A DNA stretch of 64,000 bases, taken from JAGPUQ01 sp036961295 (GTDB taxonomy: Bacteria > Pseudomonadota > Gammaproteobacteria > Pseudomonadales > Porticoccaceae). Shown in pieces: positions 33,474 through 42,838 of the stretch. Position 1 is the first letter of the stretch; every line of letters starts with the position of its first letter. The notes beneath the pieces were generated by a model. That model saw only the letters and a list, made by a program, of their open reading frames with translations, did not search any database and had not been told where the DNA came from. The translations under genes were made by a program, and so were the position numbers. The DNA lies in assembly GCA_036961295.1 (NCBI GenBank), contig JBALVX010000001.1:248001-312000 (forward strand), given 5' to 3'.

Positions 33474-35477
33474 TTAGCTCTCAGGTTGTTTTTTCTTCAA
33501 AATCTTGCGTTTGGCCGGAGCGCTAAGGTTCTCAGTTTGGCGCCCAGCCGCTTTGTCTTCAGCAGTTTTTTTCTTTTCGATTCTTTTCTCTGCAAAACTT
33601 TTCCCGACAAACTTTTTACCGGAAGATTTTTTCTTGGACGGTTTTTTGTCGGAGGATGTTTTCTCAGAGCTTTTGCTGCGATTTTTTTGGGCGCTGGTGT
33701 CATTACTGTCGGGGGTATTGCCCGGCGTGTAGACATCAATGTCCAGCTTCTGACCGCAGACGCGAGCTTTTTTCAACAGCTGAAAGATATCCTTTGGCAT
33801 CTCCGCAGGCAGATCGACGGTGCTGAAGGTGTCCATGATTTCAATATGACCGATGTAGCAGCTTTCGATATCGGCTTCATTGGCGATGGCGCCGACAATG
33901 TTGCCCGGCTGTACGCCGTGCTCGGAACCGACCTGCAGTGTAAAACGCTGTAGTTCAACGTCGGGGTAGTCTCGCAGTGGAATAACGGCTGATGAAGGCA
34001 GCGATTTTTTGCGTGGACTTCTATCTGGAGCCGAGCGGGATTTTTCCGATGAAAAATCTTTTTTGCCTTTAGCAGATCGATCCCGATCAGGGTGCTCTTG
34101 TCTGTCCTGACGGTTCTTTCGCTCTTGTCTGGGCGGTTCTTTTTCGCTCAATAACAACGAAGTTTTACCTTGCAGCATCGCGGCAAGAGCAGCGGCGATT
34201 TGCATGGGGCTCGCGTCTTGTTCCTGTTGGAACTCGCTGAGCAGTTGATCGTAAGTCGCCAGGTTTTCATTGGCGATGGTGTCGGCGATGTCTTGTTTGA
34301 AGCGCTCGATGCGCTGCAAATTGATTTCTTTAGCGCTGGGCACCTGCATGGATTCAATGGGCTGGCGGGTGGCTTTTTCGATGGCTTTGAGTAATCGAGT
34401 TTCCCGTGGCGCAACAAACAGAATGGCCTCGCCCGAGCGTCCAGCGCGACCGGTTCGACCAATGCGATGTACATAGGCTTCGGTATCGTAGGGGATGTCG
34501 TAGTTGATCACATGGCTGACCCGATCGAGATCCAGACCCCGGGCGGCCACATCAGTAGCCACCAAAATATCGATTTGGCTTCTTTTAATTTTATCGACGG
34601 TGCGCTCTCGTTGCTGTTGCGGAATGTCGCCATTGAGGGCGGCGCAGGAGTGTCCGCGAGCCGAGAGTTTTTCTGCCAGTTCGACCGTGGCAGTTTTGGT
34701 GCGCACGAAAATCAGGATGGCGTCAAAGCGCTCGACTTCCAGAATTCGAGTTAGAGCATCGAGCTTTTGCATGCCGCTGACGCGCCAGTAGCGCTGCCGA
34801 ATGGTGGTAGCGGTGGAGGTGTTGGTAACAATTTTGACTTGCTTGGGATCGTTGAGATAGCGCTCCGCGACTTTGCGAATCTGAGGCGGCATGGTGGCTG
34901 AAAACAAGGCGATTTGGCGATCTTTAGGCGTCTGCTCCAAAATCCATTCGACATCGTCGATAAAGCCCATACGCAGCATTTCGTCGGCTTCGTCCAGAAC
35001 TAAATGGGTTAAGCCATCCAGTTTTAGGGTTTTGCGGCGGATATGATCCATCACCCGTCCCGGGGTTCCGACCACGACTTGCACGCCGCGCCTGAGCTGG
35101 CGCAACTGAGTGTCGTAGCTTTGGCCGCCGTAAATGGGCAGTACGTGGAAGCCTGGTAAGTTGCGGGCGTAACTTTGTATCGCTTCAGCGACCTGGATCG
35201 CGAGTTCGCGAGTCGGTGCTAGCACCAGAACCTGGGGTTGTTTGTTGCGGGTATCTATCTGGGACAGGATGGGCAGGGCAAAAGCGGCGGTTTTACCGGT
35301 GCCGGTTTGTGCCTGGCCAATAAGGTCGCGTCCCTCTAGCAAAAAAGGAATACATTCCCGTTGAATCGGCGAGGGCTGCTCGTAGCCCAGCGTTTTGACA
35401 GCGGTGAGAATGGGTTCGATTAGACCCAGAGATTCGAAATCGGCTGTCGGTTCAACGGGTGTTGTTTTGGAAGACAT
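33474..35477 (-). CDS. deaD: DEAD-box RNA helicase (DeaD/CsdA type)
   Basis: A 667-residue ATP-dependent RNA helicase. The core shows the Q motif (GYEQPSPIQ), AQTGTGKTAAF, PTRELAIQ, VLDEADEML, FSATMP and HRIGRTGRAGR. Residues about 445-500 are highly charged, then a DbpA/CsdA-type RNA-binding domain (PLRDYPDVELQRFTLQVG) and a long Lys/Ser-rich basic tail. This layout matches DeaD/CsdA, which assists ribosome assembly and mRNA turnover in the cold. The basic tail gives long overlapping false frames on the other strand. Confidence 0.92.
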   Translation of the reverse strand: MSSKTTPVEPTADFESLGLIEPILTAVKTLGYEQPSPIQRECIPFLLEGRDLIGQAQTGTGKTAAFALPILSQIDTRNKQPQVLVLAPTRELAIQVAEAIQSYARNLPGFHVLPIYGGQSYDTQLRQLRRGVQVVVGTPGRVMDHIRRKTLKLDGLTHLVLDEADEMLRMGFIDDVEWILEQTPKDRQIALFSATMPPQIRKVAERYLNDPKQVKIVTNTSTATTIRQRYWRVSGMQKLDALTRILEVERFDAILIFVRTKTATVELAEKLSARGHSCAALNGDIPQQQRERTVDKIKRSQIDILVATDVAARGLDLDRVSHVINYDIPYDTEAYVHRIGRTGRAGRSGEAILFVAPRETRLLKAIEKATRQPIESMQVPSAKEINLQRIERFKQDIADTIANENLATYDQLLSEFQQEQDASPMQIAAALAAMLQGKTSLLLSEKEPPRQERKNRQDRQEHPDRDRSAKGKKDFSSEKSRSAPDRSPRKKSLPSSAVIPLRDYPDVELQRFTLQVGSEHGVQPGNIVGAIANEADIESCYIGHIEIMDTFSTVDLPAEMPKDIFQLLKKARVCGQKLDIDVYTPGNTPDSNDTSAQKNRSKSSEKTSSDKKPSKKKSSGKKFVGKSFAEKRIEKKKTAEDKAAGRQTENLSAPAKRKILKKKQPES

Positions 35478-35636
35478 GGCTTTGCTTACCTGAAGAGCTG
35501 GGTCCCGCGGTAAGATTTTCCGCCAGTCCCGAAATGGGGGCGCGAATTATACTGGATTTTAGTGACGGGAGAGGAACTATCTCGCCGAGCCAGGCCAGGT
35601 GTGCGGAATTGATGTGAGGGTCTGGTGTGCTGGGCC

Positions 35637-37415
35637 TTATGCGGGGGAAGCCATAAGTTTTAGATTGGGGCCTAAGCTGGTCTCGAGGTTGCGTTCTACC
35701 GCATCGAGAAAGCCGTGCATATCTACGATACTTTCATTGTCCGGGTCGGTGGTTTTACCCTTTAAATCTCCGGTAACAATGCCCTGGCCGACGGTATCGA
35801 TCAGCGCGTGTTTGAGCTTGTCTGAGTAGGCGAGCAACTCGTCGTTGCTTTCTCTTGCGCCGAGTGTCTCCAGGGCATTGGCGACTGCGAACAATAATGC
35901 CGAAGAGTTGAATAGGGCTTCCTTACCATCGCTCTCCTGATATTTTAGATAGAGATCGTGAGCGGTACCGTGGGGCGCTTCATAAAGCATGGTGCCGTCT
36001 TTGCTTTCGATAATCGAACTGGCGGTGGCGAGACTACCGCCGAGTGCGGCGGCAATATCCGAAAAAATATCGCCGTCCAGGTTCAGGGCCGGGTATACGC
36101 CTTTTCGCGGCGGGTCGGTAATCATTTTTTTCAGTTGGCTGGATGGCCGCATAATCATAAAGGAGGGCGGCTGCACGTTGTCGGCGACCAGCTCTACCCG
36201 AACCTCGCTGATCACCGTGCTGAACACGTCGTCGTACTCCATGTATTCGCGCTTTAGGCCAAAATAAATTTCTTTGTCATTGCGCGCCGCATCTCGAAAC
36301 ACCTGGCTCACCCAGTCTTTAATGGCCTGACGGTCGTTACTCATAAAAATAATTGGATCATTTTTGTTGACCTCGCGGGCGTGTTTTTCTTCGCCATCAA
36401 GTACAATTTTAATGATGCCATTTTCATGCATCGGCATATTAAAGCTGCCGTATTGATCGCCGCCACCAGCGCTCATTCTCGATATAGATACACTAAATTT
36501 GCGCTCGGGGATGCCGTATTTTTTCAGGGTGTTGACGAGCTTGTACATTTTCTGGCCGGAGGTGTTTTCCGGCACGCCCCACAGTGCGCGCTCGGGCGGG
36601 TTGGCAATAATACGGGCGGCCTGGGCGTCGATTAATTCGTAGTGATACTGTAAGCCTTGCTGCTCAAATTGAGCTTTATAGTCGGTTTCAAAAATGGTTT
36701 CGATAGTCGATTTCATCACCCCGTCATAGCCGGGGATTACGGTATCTTTTAAGCCTAAATAGGCGTCGCGTTTTTCCTTTAAGGCGCGTTTAAAAAAATG
36801 ATGTGCCCACTGTTTTACTTTTTCAGTATTGTTTGATGCCAGCAGCCAGGGATCACCCTTATTAATCTTCCGACGGTGCAGCTCTACGGGATCGCCACTC
36901 TCGCCAACAAAAACAACCTTGATAACCCCGGTGACTTTGGACAGCGCATTGTGGCTGTGCTTATTGCCGCCATCGGCCATGGTGTCAACGTCGATATCCC
37001 GTCCTATCCAGTTTGGGGTCAGCCGTTTGAGATTGTAAAAAGGGATGTCCTCGCGGGTGATGTTGCCGCCAATGCCTTTGCGGATGGCGCCGTTTGGCGA
37101 TTTTGTAGCGAGGGCGTGCAGCGAGTCCTTGTCTACCGAAGGGTGTTGTGCGAGCAGCTCGTCAAGTTGCTGGCGATTAACCGTCATGCCCGCATTTTTA
37201 ACACCGACGCCATGATGTTTGAGTGCGTCAATGGCATCGATGACGACCTGACCGTTGCTAAGCAAGCGCTGTTCCGCGGATAGGTCGATTTCAATCAATT
37301 CAATATCGAGTCGTTTAGCTATGAATTGCTCAACCACTCGCGTAAAGGAAATTTGCGCCATTTCATCGCCGTGTAGTAACACTAAGGGGTTTTTGACCTT
37401 GATTTTACGACTCAT
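35637..37415 (-). CDS. icd: Isocitrate dehydrogenase-like protein with internal domain duplication
   Basis: The N-terminus (VKNPLVLLHGDEMA, VGVKNAGMT, SPNGAIRKGIGG) and the later DGDIFSD and EAPHGTAHD motifs match the eukaryotic-type (type II) NADP isocitrate dehydrogenase, normally about 410-420 residues; this one has 592. The extra length is an internal repeat: residues about 136-280 (WIGRD...GVIKVVFVG...NKGDPW...YLGLKD...IIANPP) resemble about 305-440 (ISRMSAGGGDQYGSF...GIIKIVLDG...NKNDPI...YFGLKRE...MITDPP). The HGDQY-like motif is kept in the second copy. The usual NADP-binding Arg of HGTVTRHYR is not evident, so the cofactor is uncertain. ATG 37415 is preferred to an upstream GTG at 37460. 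Confidence 0.75.
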   Translation of the reverse strand: MSRKIKVKNPLVLLHGDEMAQISFTRVVEQFIAKRLDIELIEIDLSAEQRLLSNGQVVIDAIDALKHHGVGVKNAGMTVNRQQLDELLAQHPSVDKDSLHALATKSPNGAIRKGIGGNITREDIPFYNLKRLTPNWIGRDIDVDTMADGGNKHSHNALSKVTGVIKVVFVGESGDPVELHRRKINKGDPWLLASNNTEKVKQWAHHFFKRALKEKRDAYLGLKDTVIPGYDGVMKSTIETIFETDYKAQFEQQGLQYHYELIDAQAARIIANPPERALWGVPENTSGQKMYKLVNTLKKYGIPERKFSVSISRMSAGGGDQYGSFNMPMHENGIIKIVLDGEEKHAREVNKNDPIIFMSNDRQAIKDWVSQVFRDAARNDKEIYFGLKREYMEYDDVFSTVISEVRVELVADNVQPPSFMIMRPSSQLKKMITDPPRKGVYPALNLDGDIFSDIAAALGGSLATASSIIESKDGTMLYEAPHGTAHDLYLKYQESDGKEALFNSSALLFAVANALETLGARESNDELLAYSDKLKHALIDTVGQGIVTGDLKGKTTDPDNESIVDMHGFLDAVERNLETSLGPNLKLMASPA

Positions 37416-37690
37416 TGGGTGTCTCTGTGGTGTTGATTGCGGTGCTGATTTTGGTGCCACTTACGCCGAGAAGCCCGGTTTTACTCATGATAGCGTAAAG
37501 GTAAGGGAGGCTGCCTGCTAAATGTTCCGGCAGCCTTAACGCAATCGTAGGATGGCGGCGCAATAGCTGTTTCAGTGGGTTCCAGGTGCTTGCGTTAGTA
37601 CTTTTTTGAATAAGAAACGCATTTTAAATTATTTTATGTCTGCTGTGTCTTTTCGTTAAAATGCCGCCCTGTTTTGTTTCGGAGTTCGCC

Positions 37691-38959
37691 ATGAGTACAG
37701 AGGCAGGCCACCTCACTGAAAGCACGATTGCACCGGTAACACCGCTTGATCGATCAATCGGCTGGTTAAAAATACCGTTGTTGTTGGCAGTGCTAGCACT
37801 CGGTGTTGGCTACGTGTTGCACTTTGCCGGTCAGCGGCAAGCGCTATTACTGGTGCTAGGTATAGCGCTGGGCGGAGTGTTGTATTGGGCGACGTTTAGT
37901 TTTTCCAATGGTTGGCGACGGATGATCACGGAGCGCTATAGCCTGTGGTTGCGTGCTCAGATGGTGATGCTGGTGCTTGCTTCGGTGTTAATTTTGCCGG
38001 TGTTAGCGAATGGCAGTGTGTGGGGTACGCCGGTTTTTGCGCTGGTTCGCCCGGTGGGGATTTCGTTAATTACCGGTGCCTTCCTCTTCGGTATTGGAAT
38101 GCAGATTGCAGGCGGCTGCGCTTCGGGCACGCTATATCACGCCGGCGGTGGACAGTTAAAAATGATACTGGTGTTCACTACTTTTGCGCTGGGGGCTTTA
38201 TTGGCGTCGGCGCATTACGGTTGGTGGATGTCGCAAGCCAGCCTGGCGCCGCTGGCCTGGACCAGTCACGTTGGCGTGGTCGGCGCGCTACTGGTGAATG
38301 GGGCGATTGCGGGCGCTATTTATTGGCTAGTCAGTGTGCTTGAAAAATCCCGTCACGGGCGAGTCGAGCCTTTGTTTAGCTGGCGTTCTCAAAATCAGGG
38401 GAATCAAGACCAAGGTTCTCAAAACCAAGACTCTCGACGAGTTGGCTCGAATTTACTGTTGGGTGGTGCGGCCCTGGCCGGGCTGAACTTCCTCACCGTT
38501 GCCGTAGCTGGGCGACCGTGGTCGGTTTCCAACGCGTTTCCCGTGTGGGGAGCCAAAGGCAGTGAGTGGTTGGGGCTGGGCTTAGATTTAGAGTTTTGGG
38601 ATTACTGGTCACAACCGGCTGCCGAGCGCGCATTGGCTGGTGGGCTGCTGGACGACATCACTTCAGTGATGAACATCGGTATTATTTTGGGTGCCTTAGC
38701 GGCGGCCTTATTGGTTAAACGCTACGCCCTGGTCTGGCGCGTGGGAATCAGAGAATTACTGGGTGCCCTGCTGGGCGGCTTGTTACTCGGCTATGGCGCG
38801 ACGATCGGCTTTGGCTGCAACATTGGTGCCTTTTTGGGTGGCGTGGTGTCGGGTAGCTTGCACGGCTGGGTATGGTTTCTATTTGCGTTTATGGGTACGG
38901 GGTTGGGTATGTTATTGCGACCCTGGTTTGCGCTGCCAGTGGAAGGTCGGGGGCGCTAG
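37691..38959 (+). CDS. YeeE/YedE family sulfur transport protein
   Basis: A 422-residue polytopic membrane protein with about ten hydrophobic segments. It belongs to the YeeE/YedE family, whose characterised members take up thiosulfate; the conserved Cys-containing turns are visible as GMQIAGGCASGTLYHAGGG and GATIGFGCNIGAFLGG, one per half. GGAG lies 6 nt before the ATG at 37691. Residues about 233-247 form a hydrophilic Gln/Asn-rich loop encoded by three tandem 15-nt repeats. A strong terminator follows. The substrate is not certain. Confidence 0.86.
   Translation: MSTEAGHLTESTIAPVTPLDRSIGWLKIPLLLAVLALGVGYVLHFAGQRQALLLVLGIALGGVLYWATFSFSNGWRRMITERYSLWLRAQMVMLVLASVLILPVLANGSVWGTPVFALVRPVGISLITGAFLFGIGMQIAGGCASGTLYHAGGGQLKMILVFTTFALGALLASAHYGWWMSQASLAPLAWTSHVGVVGALLVNGAIAGAIYWLVSVLEKSRHGRVEPLFSWRSQNQGNQDQGSQNQDSRRVGSNLLLGGAALAGLNFLTVAVAGRPWSVSNAFPVWGAKGSEWLGLGLDLEFWDYWSQPAAERALAGGLLDDITSVMNIGIILGALAAALLVKRYALVWRVGIRELLGALLGGLLLGYGATIGFGCNIGAFLGGVVSGSLHGWVWFLFAFMGTGLGMLLRPWFALPVEGRGR
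38387..38431 (+). repeat. Three tandem 15-nt repeats inside a coding region
   Basis: Codons for SQNQG, NQDQG and SQNQD at 38387, 38402 and 38417 lie in a loop of the YeeE/YedE protein. Being a multiple of three, the repeat keeps the reading frame. Confidence 0.85.
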
Positions 38960-39043
38960 TCGAGGCTGTCTTTGTAAGACTGTCTTGCCGAGCCGACTTG
39001 CTGGAGCTGATCTGGGAAAACAGGTTGCTAAAAATCACTCAAC

Positions 39044-39077
39044 AAAAAAACCCGGCATGAGAATGCCGGGTTTTTTT
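39044..39077. terminator. Bidirectional intrinsic terminator
   Basis: A run of seven A, then CCCGGCAT (39051-39058), a GAGA loop, ATGCCGGG (39063-39070) and seven T. The fully symmetric form serves both the YeeE/YedE gene and, from the other side, rpsT. Confidence 0.93.
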
Positions 39078-39121
39078 GTGCGTCGGTATAACGTCAAAAT
39101 AAAGTCAAATCAGACAGGTTG

Positions 39122-39182
39122 TTAAGCAAACTCTGTCTTAAAGCATGACCTTAAGTAGGCATAGTCTTAAGCAGACATAGCC
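39122..39182 (-). repeat. Four copies of a 13-16-nt repeat spanning the rpsT stop codon
   Basis: Plus-strand units begin with TTAA at 39122, 39138, 39151 and 39167; the last two read TTAAGTAGGCATAGTC and TTAAGCAGACATAGCC. The unit at 39167-39182 is the final codons and TAA of rpsT; the others copy it downstream, each bringing a TAA. Confidence 0.85.
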
Positions 39183-39436
39183 TTGATTTGAGCGTTAAGT
39201 CGGCTCTTGTAGCGAGACGCTTTGTTCTTGTGCAGGATGCCGCCTTTATCTGCGGCGCGATCCAGTATTGGAACAGCTGCGGCATAGGCCGCTTGAGCAG
39301 CTTCTACGTCACCTGATTCGATGGCGGCGTGGACGCGTTTCACGTAGGTGCGCGTAGTGGCACGTGTGCTGGCGTTCTGTATGCGGCGCTTTTCGCTTTG
39401 TTGCGCGCGCTTCCTGGCTTGGGGTGAATTAGCCAA
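39167..39436 (-). CDS. rpsT: 30S ribosomal protein S20
   Basis: An 89-residue, Lys/Arg/Ala-rich protein of the small ribosomal subunit that binds 16S rRNA. ANSPQARKRAQQSEKRR at the N-terminus and GILHKNKASRYKSRLNAQIK at the C-terminus are family signatures. The gene is monocistronic on the minus strand, and its last five codons with the stop are repeated in the downstream spacer. Confidence 0.96.
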   Translation of the reverse strand: MANSPQARKRAQQSEKRRIQNASTRATTRTYVKRVHAAIESGDVEAAQAAYAAAVPILDRAADKGGILHKNKASRYKSRLNAQIKAMSA

Positions 39437-39568
39437 AGGTTATTGCTCCTGAATTCGATAGATAAGGTGATTTTTAAGGCGGGGCATGATAGCGGTTTTT
39501 AGGTGCCTGATCAAGCGGCTAAGTGCGATATCGGCGCGGGGCTATGGAGACTTCGGTCAAAGCCATAA

Positions 39569-40660
39569 TCAGCACGCGGTAGCCGGTTTTTGGTGTTCTG
39601 CTAGCGCCCAGGCGACGTGTTCCCGGACCAGTGGCGAGGGATCGTCGATGCGAGCCTTGAGGGCACTGAGTATCGGAGCGGAGGTAGGGGCGTTGCCGAG
39701 TCCGATGGCCAGGTTGCGCAACCAGCGCTGATAGCCGATGCGGCGAATGGGCGAGCCTGCGGTGCGATCCAGAAATTGGCTTTCCGACCAGTTAAACAAG
39801 GTGGCGAGATCGCTGTCAGCAAGACCGTGCCGAGGTTTAAAGTGGGTTTCGCTGGTGGCTTGAGCAAAGCGATTCCATGGACACACGATTTGGCAATCGT
39901 CGCAGCCAAATACCCGGTTGCCCATGGCTTTGCGAAACTCCACCGGAATGCTGTCTTTGTGTTCGATGGTGAGATAGGAGATGCAGCGGCGAGCATCCAG
40001 AACATAGGGTTCGGGGAAGGCTTGAGTAGGGCAGATTTTAAGACAGGCGCGACAGTTGCCGCATTCGTCTTTGGCGCGGGTGTTTTGAGTGGGTAGCGGC
40101 AGGCTGGTAAACAGTTCGCCGAGAAAAAACCAGGAACCGGCGTCGCGGTTGAGTAGCAAAGTGTTTTTGCCGATCCAGCCCAGCCCCGCGTTGGCGGCCA
40201 AGGGTTTTTCCATTACCGGCGCGCTGTCGACAAAGGGGCGCTGGGCAACATCGCACTGGGCGGCGTCGGCAATTTTGTCGGCCAGCAGGCTGAGGCGTTT
40301 GCGAATTAATTTATGATAGTCGCGACCCAGGGCATAGCGGGACAGGTAGGCCTGATTGCCGTCGCGCAACTGCGCAATGATGCGCGTGTTCGGCGGTAAA
40401 TAATTCATCCGCACGGAGATCACCGAGACCGTGCGGGGTAGTAATTTTTCGGGATGCCAGCGCATATCGCCGTGGTCTTCCATCCACGCCATAGAGCCGT
40501 GAAATTTTTTGGCTAACCACTCCCGCAGCTGAGCACCTTCTTGCTGCAGATCAATATTGGTAATACCGGATTGCTGGAAGCCCAGTTCCCGGCTCCATTG
40601 TTCAATGTTTGCCGTTAGCTGTTCGGGTGAGGCTGGTGCTGGCGTAGGAGTTGTGGTCAC
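39569..40660 (-). CDS. queG: Epoxyqueuosine reductase
   Basis: A 363-residue iron-sulfur, cobalamin-dependent enzyme that performs the last step of queuosine formation in tRNA. The two 4Fe-4S ligand clusters are CGNCRACLKICPTQAF and CDDCQIVCPWNRF; VDSAPVMEKPLAANAGLGWI is typical of the family. It is divergent from nnr with only 43 nt between, the same arrangement as E. coli yjeS/yjeF. Confidence 0.95.
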   Translation of the reverse strand: MTTTPTPAPASPEQLTANIEQWSRELGFQQSGITNIDLQQEGAQLREWLAKKFHGSMAWMEDHGDMRWHPEKLLPRTVSVISVRMNYLPPNTRIIAQLRDGNQAYLSRYALGRDYHKLIRKRLSLLADKIADAAQCDVAQRPFVDSAPVMEKPLAANAGLGWIGKNTLLLNRDAGSWFFLGELFTSLPLPTQNTRAKDECGNCRACLKICPTQAFPEPYVLDARRCISYLTIEHKDSIPVEFRKAMGNRVFGCDDCQIVCPWNRFAQATSETHFKPRHGLADSDLATLFNWSESQFLDRTAGSPIRRIGYQRWLRNLAIGLGNAPTSAPILSALKARIDDPSPLVREHVAWALAEHQKPATAC

Positions 40661-40703
40661 GGTTGCCGTATAATTCCCATAGATTTAATTACAGGCCTAT
40701 TGT

Positions 40704-42296
40704 ATGTCCAAACCGGATGCGTCTAAACAAAACCAAGCGCTGTATTCCGCTGCTCAAGTTCGCGAGCTGGATCGCCGCGCCATTGAGGTCTGCGGTATTC
40801 CTGGCATTGTGTTGATGAAGCGAGCTGGTCGCGCTGGGTTTGAGGCCTTGTTGCAACGCTGGCCAGAGCCGGAGCAAATCACCGTGTTTTGCGGTGCCGG
40901 CAACAATGGCGGTGACGGCTATATTATTGCCGGGCTGGCACGGCAGCGGGGTATCCAGACCCGTGTGGTGCAGCTTACACCTGGGCAAGAGCTTCAGGGA
41001 GATGCCCGTGCCGCCTGGCAATTTGCCAGTGATTGCGCGGTGCCGATGTTAGCGTTCTCTGAGATAAGCTTTTCCGAAACAAGCACTAGAAACGATGCTG
41101 TGGATTGGCTGACGTCGGGCGTAATTGTTGACGCGTTATTGGGTACCGGGCTTTCCCGTCCAGTGACTGACGATTATCGATTGGCCATTGAGTGCATGAA
41201 CGATAGTGGTTTGCCGGTACTGGCGGTGGATGTGCCGTCGGGTTTACACAGTGATACCGGTGCCGAGTTGGGCGTAGCGGTAGCCGCTGCAGTTACCGTA
41301 AGTTTTATCGGGCGCAAAGTGGGTCTGACTACCGGGCGTGGCCCGGCGCTGGTGGGGGAGCAAGTATTTAACGATCTCGACGTGCCCGCTGAGGTGTATG
41401 TAGGCGAGAGTAGTGATGCCGTACCGATTGCAGAAATTCTAAAGCTCGAACACTTGCTTAGCAAAGTGCCTCGGCGCGCTCGGGATGCCCACAAAGGTGA
41501 GTTTGGGCATGTCCTGGTGGTGGGTGGCGATACCGGTTTTGGCGGTGCGGTGCTAATGGCGGCGGAAGCCGCAGCGCGAGTAGGCGCGGGTTTGGTGAGT
41601 GTGGCGACCCGGCCGGAACACGTCGCCGCCGTGTTGGCGCGCTGCCCGGAATTAATGGTGCGCGGTGTGCCTTCGGGGCAGGAGCTGGAACCCTTATTGG
41701 AAGCGCCATCGGTGATTGTGATTGGCCCGGGTTTGGGGCGCTCGCCCTGGTCAGAGCAAATGTTGCAGCAGGTATTGTTGGCAAAAAAACCGATGGTGAT
41801 TGATGCGGATGCACTCAATTTACTGAGCGAGGGGCGTATTTCTCCACTCGATAATCTGCCCGCTGCCGAGCGGTGGACGGGTGTTCCCCACGTGCTCACG
41901 CCCCATCCCGGCGAGGCGGCGCGTTTACTGAATGTCACGAATCTCGAAATCCAGCAAGATCGCCTGGCGGCGTGTCGGCAGTTACAGCAGAAATATAGGG
42001 GCACGGTGTTACTTAAAGGTGCAGGAACGGTGATCGCGAATGCAGATCAAAATCTAGCCTTAAAAATTTGTCCCTACGGTAATCCCGGTATGGCAACGGG
42101 CGGCATGGGCGATGTGTTGAGCGGCGTGATTGGCGGTTTGATGGCTCAGGGATTTGATAGCGACTTTGCGGCCGAGCTGGGTGTTTGTTTGCACAGTAAG
42201 GCAGCGGATAAGGCCGCGGCGCAGACCGGTGAACGGGGTTTACTGGCTAGCGATTTATTGGGCTATATCCGTGCTCTGTTAAATGAACAGGCTTGA
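40704..42296 (+). CDS. nnr: Bifunctional NAD(P)H-hydrate repair enzyme (epimerase + ADP-dependent dehydratase)
   Basis: A 530-residue fusion that repairs damaged NAD(P)H. The N-terminal half (to about 220) is the YjeF_N epimerase, with FCGAGNNGGDGYIIAGL and VDALLGTGLSRP; the C-terminal half (about 240-530) is the ribokinase-like dehydratase with HKGEFGHVLVVGGD, LTPHPGEAARLL and GGMGDVLSGVIGG. It opens the conserved block with tsaE, whose start lies 5 nt after its stop. Confidence 0.94.
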   Translation: MSKPDASKQNQALYSAAQVRELDRRAIEVCGIPGIVLMKRAGRAGFEALLQRWPEPEQITVFCGAGNNGGDGYIIAGLARQRGIQTRVVQLTPGQELQGDARAAWQFASDCAVPMLAFSEISFSETSTRNDAVDWLTSGVIVDALLGTGLSRPVTDDYRLAIECMNDSGLPVLAVDVPSGLHSDTGAELGVAVAAAVTVSFIGRKVGLTTGRGPALVGEQVFNDLDVPAEVYVGESSDAVPIAEILKLEHLLSKVPRRARDAHKGEFGHVLVVGGDTGFGGAVLMAAEAAARVGAGLVSVATRPEHVAAVLARCPELMVRGVPSGQELEPLLEAPSVIVIGPGLGRSPWSEQMLQQVLLAKKPMVIDADALNLLSEGRISPLDNLPAAERWTGVPHVLTPHPGEAARLLNVTNLEIQQDRLAACRQLQQKYRGTVLLKGAGTVIANADQNLALKICPYGNPGMATGGMGDVLSGVIGGLMAQGFDSDFAAELGVCLHSKAADKAAAQTGERGLLASDLLGYIRALLNEQA

Positions 42297-42301
42297 AACT
42301 A

Positions 42302-42838
42302 ATGGTTAGTTCCGACGATGCTAAACCGCTTGAATCAGCTGCTGGATTAGTAGCTGAGTTAACAATGGAGCTAGTCGTGGAGCTTGCCGATGAACAAGCG
42401 ACGGTCGAGTTTGGTCAGCACCTGGGCAAGTGTTTGCAGGGCAGTGAAGTCGTCACGCTCGACGGCCCGCTTGGCGCGGGTAAGACTACTTTGTGCCGCG
42501 GAGTATTGTTAGCGTGGGGGCATCAGAGCGCGGTAAAAAGTCCGACCTATACACTGGTGGAACCCTATGTGTTTGCGGAGTGTACGGTGTATCATTTTGA
42601 CCTGTATCGCCTGGGCCATCCGGAAGAGCTGGAGTTTATGGGTATTCGGGATTATTTCGACAATCACAGTGTGGCGTTGATCGAATGGCCAGAGCGAGGC
42701 GAGGGCTGGTTGCCGAGCGCTGATCTAAGCGTCGAAATTTTACTGAAAGACTGTGGTCGAAGGTTTTGTGTACGGGCGGAAACAGCGAAAGGCAGGCAAG
42801 TGCTTGAGCGCGTACGGCTTCAACGAGAGAGTGAATGA
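42302..42838 (+). CDS. tsaE: tRNA threonylcarbamoyladenosine biosynthesis ATPase TsaE
   Basis: TsaE is the ATPase partner of TsaB-TsaD in making t6A37 of tRNAs. The P-loop DGPLGAGKTTL and the SPTYTLVEPY segment are diagnostic, and HFDLYRLGHPEELEFMGI follows. Read from the ATG at 42302 it has 178 residues, about 25 more than usual because of an N-terminal extension rich in Glu/Leu pairs. Its stop overlaps the amiB ATG by 4 nt. Confidence 0.93.
   Translation: MVSSDDAKPLESAAGLVAELTMELVVELADEQATVEFGQHLGKCLQGSEVVTLDGPLGAGKTTLCRGVLLAWGHQSAVKSPTYTLVEPYVFAECTVYHFDLYRLGHPEELEFMGIRDYFDNHSVALIEWPERGEGWLPSADLSVEILLKDCGRRFCVRAETAKGRQVLERVRLQRESE

Noticed and set aside
37415..37460. GTG at 37460 as the isocitrate dehydrogenase start
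   Set aside because: The added 15 residues are Pro/Gln-rich and unlike the family; an ATG stands just before the conserved KIKVKNP.
41174..42004. A 276-codon antisense frame inside nnr
   Set aside because: It mirrors the conserved sense gene; the antisense product has low-complexity Ser/Thr/Pro composition and no ribosome-binding site.
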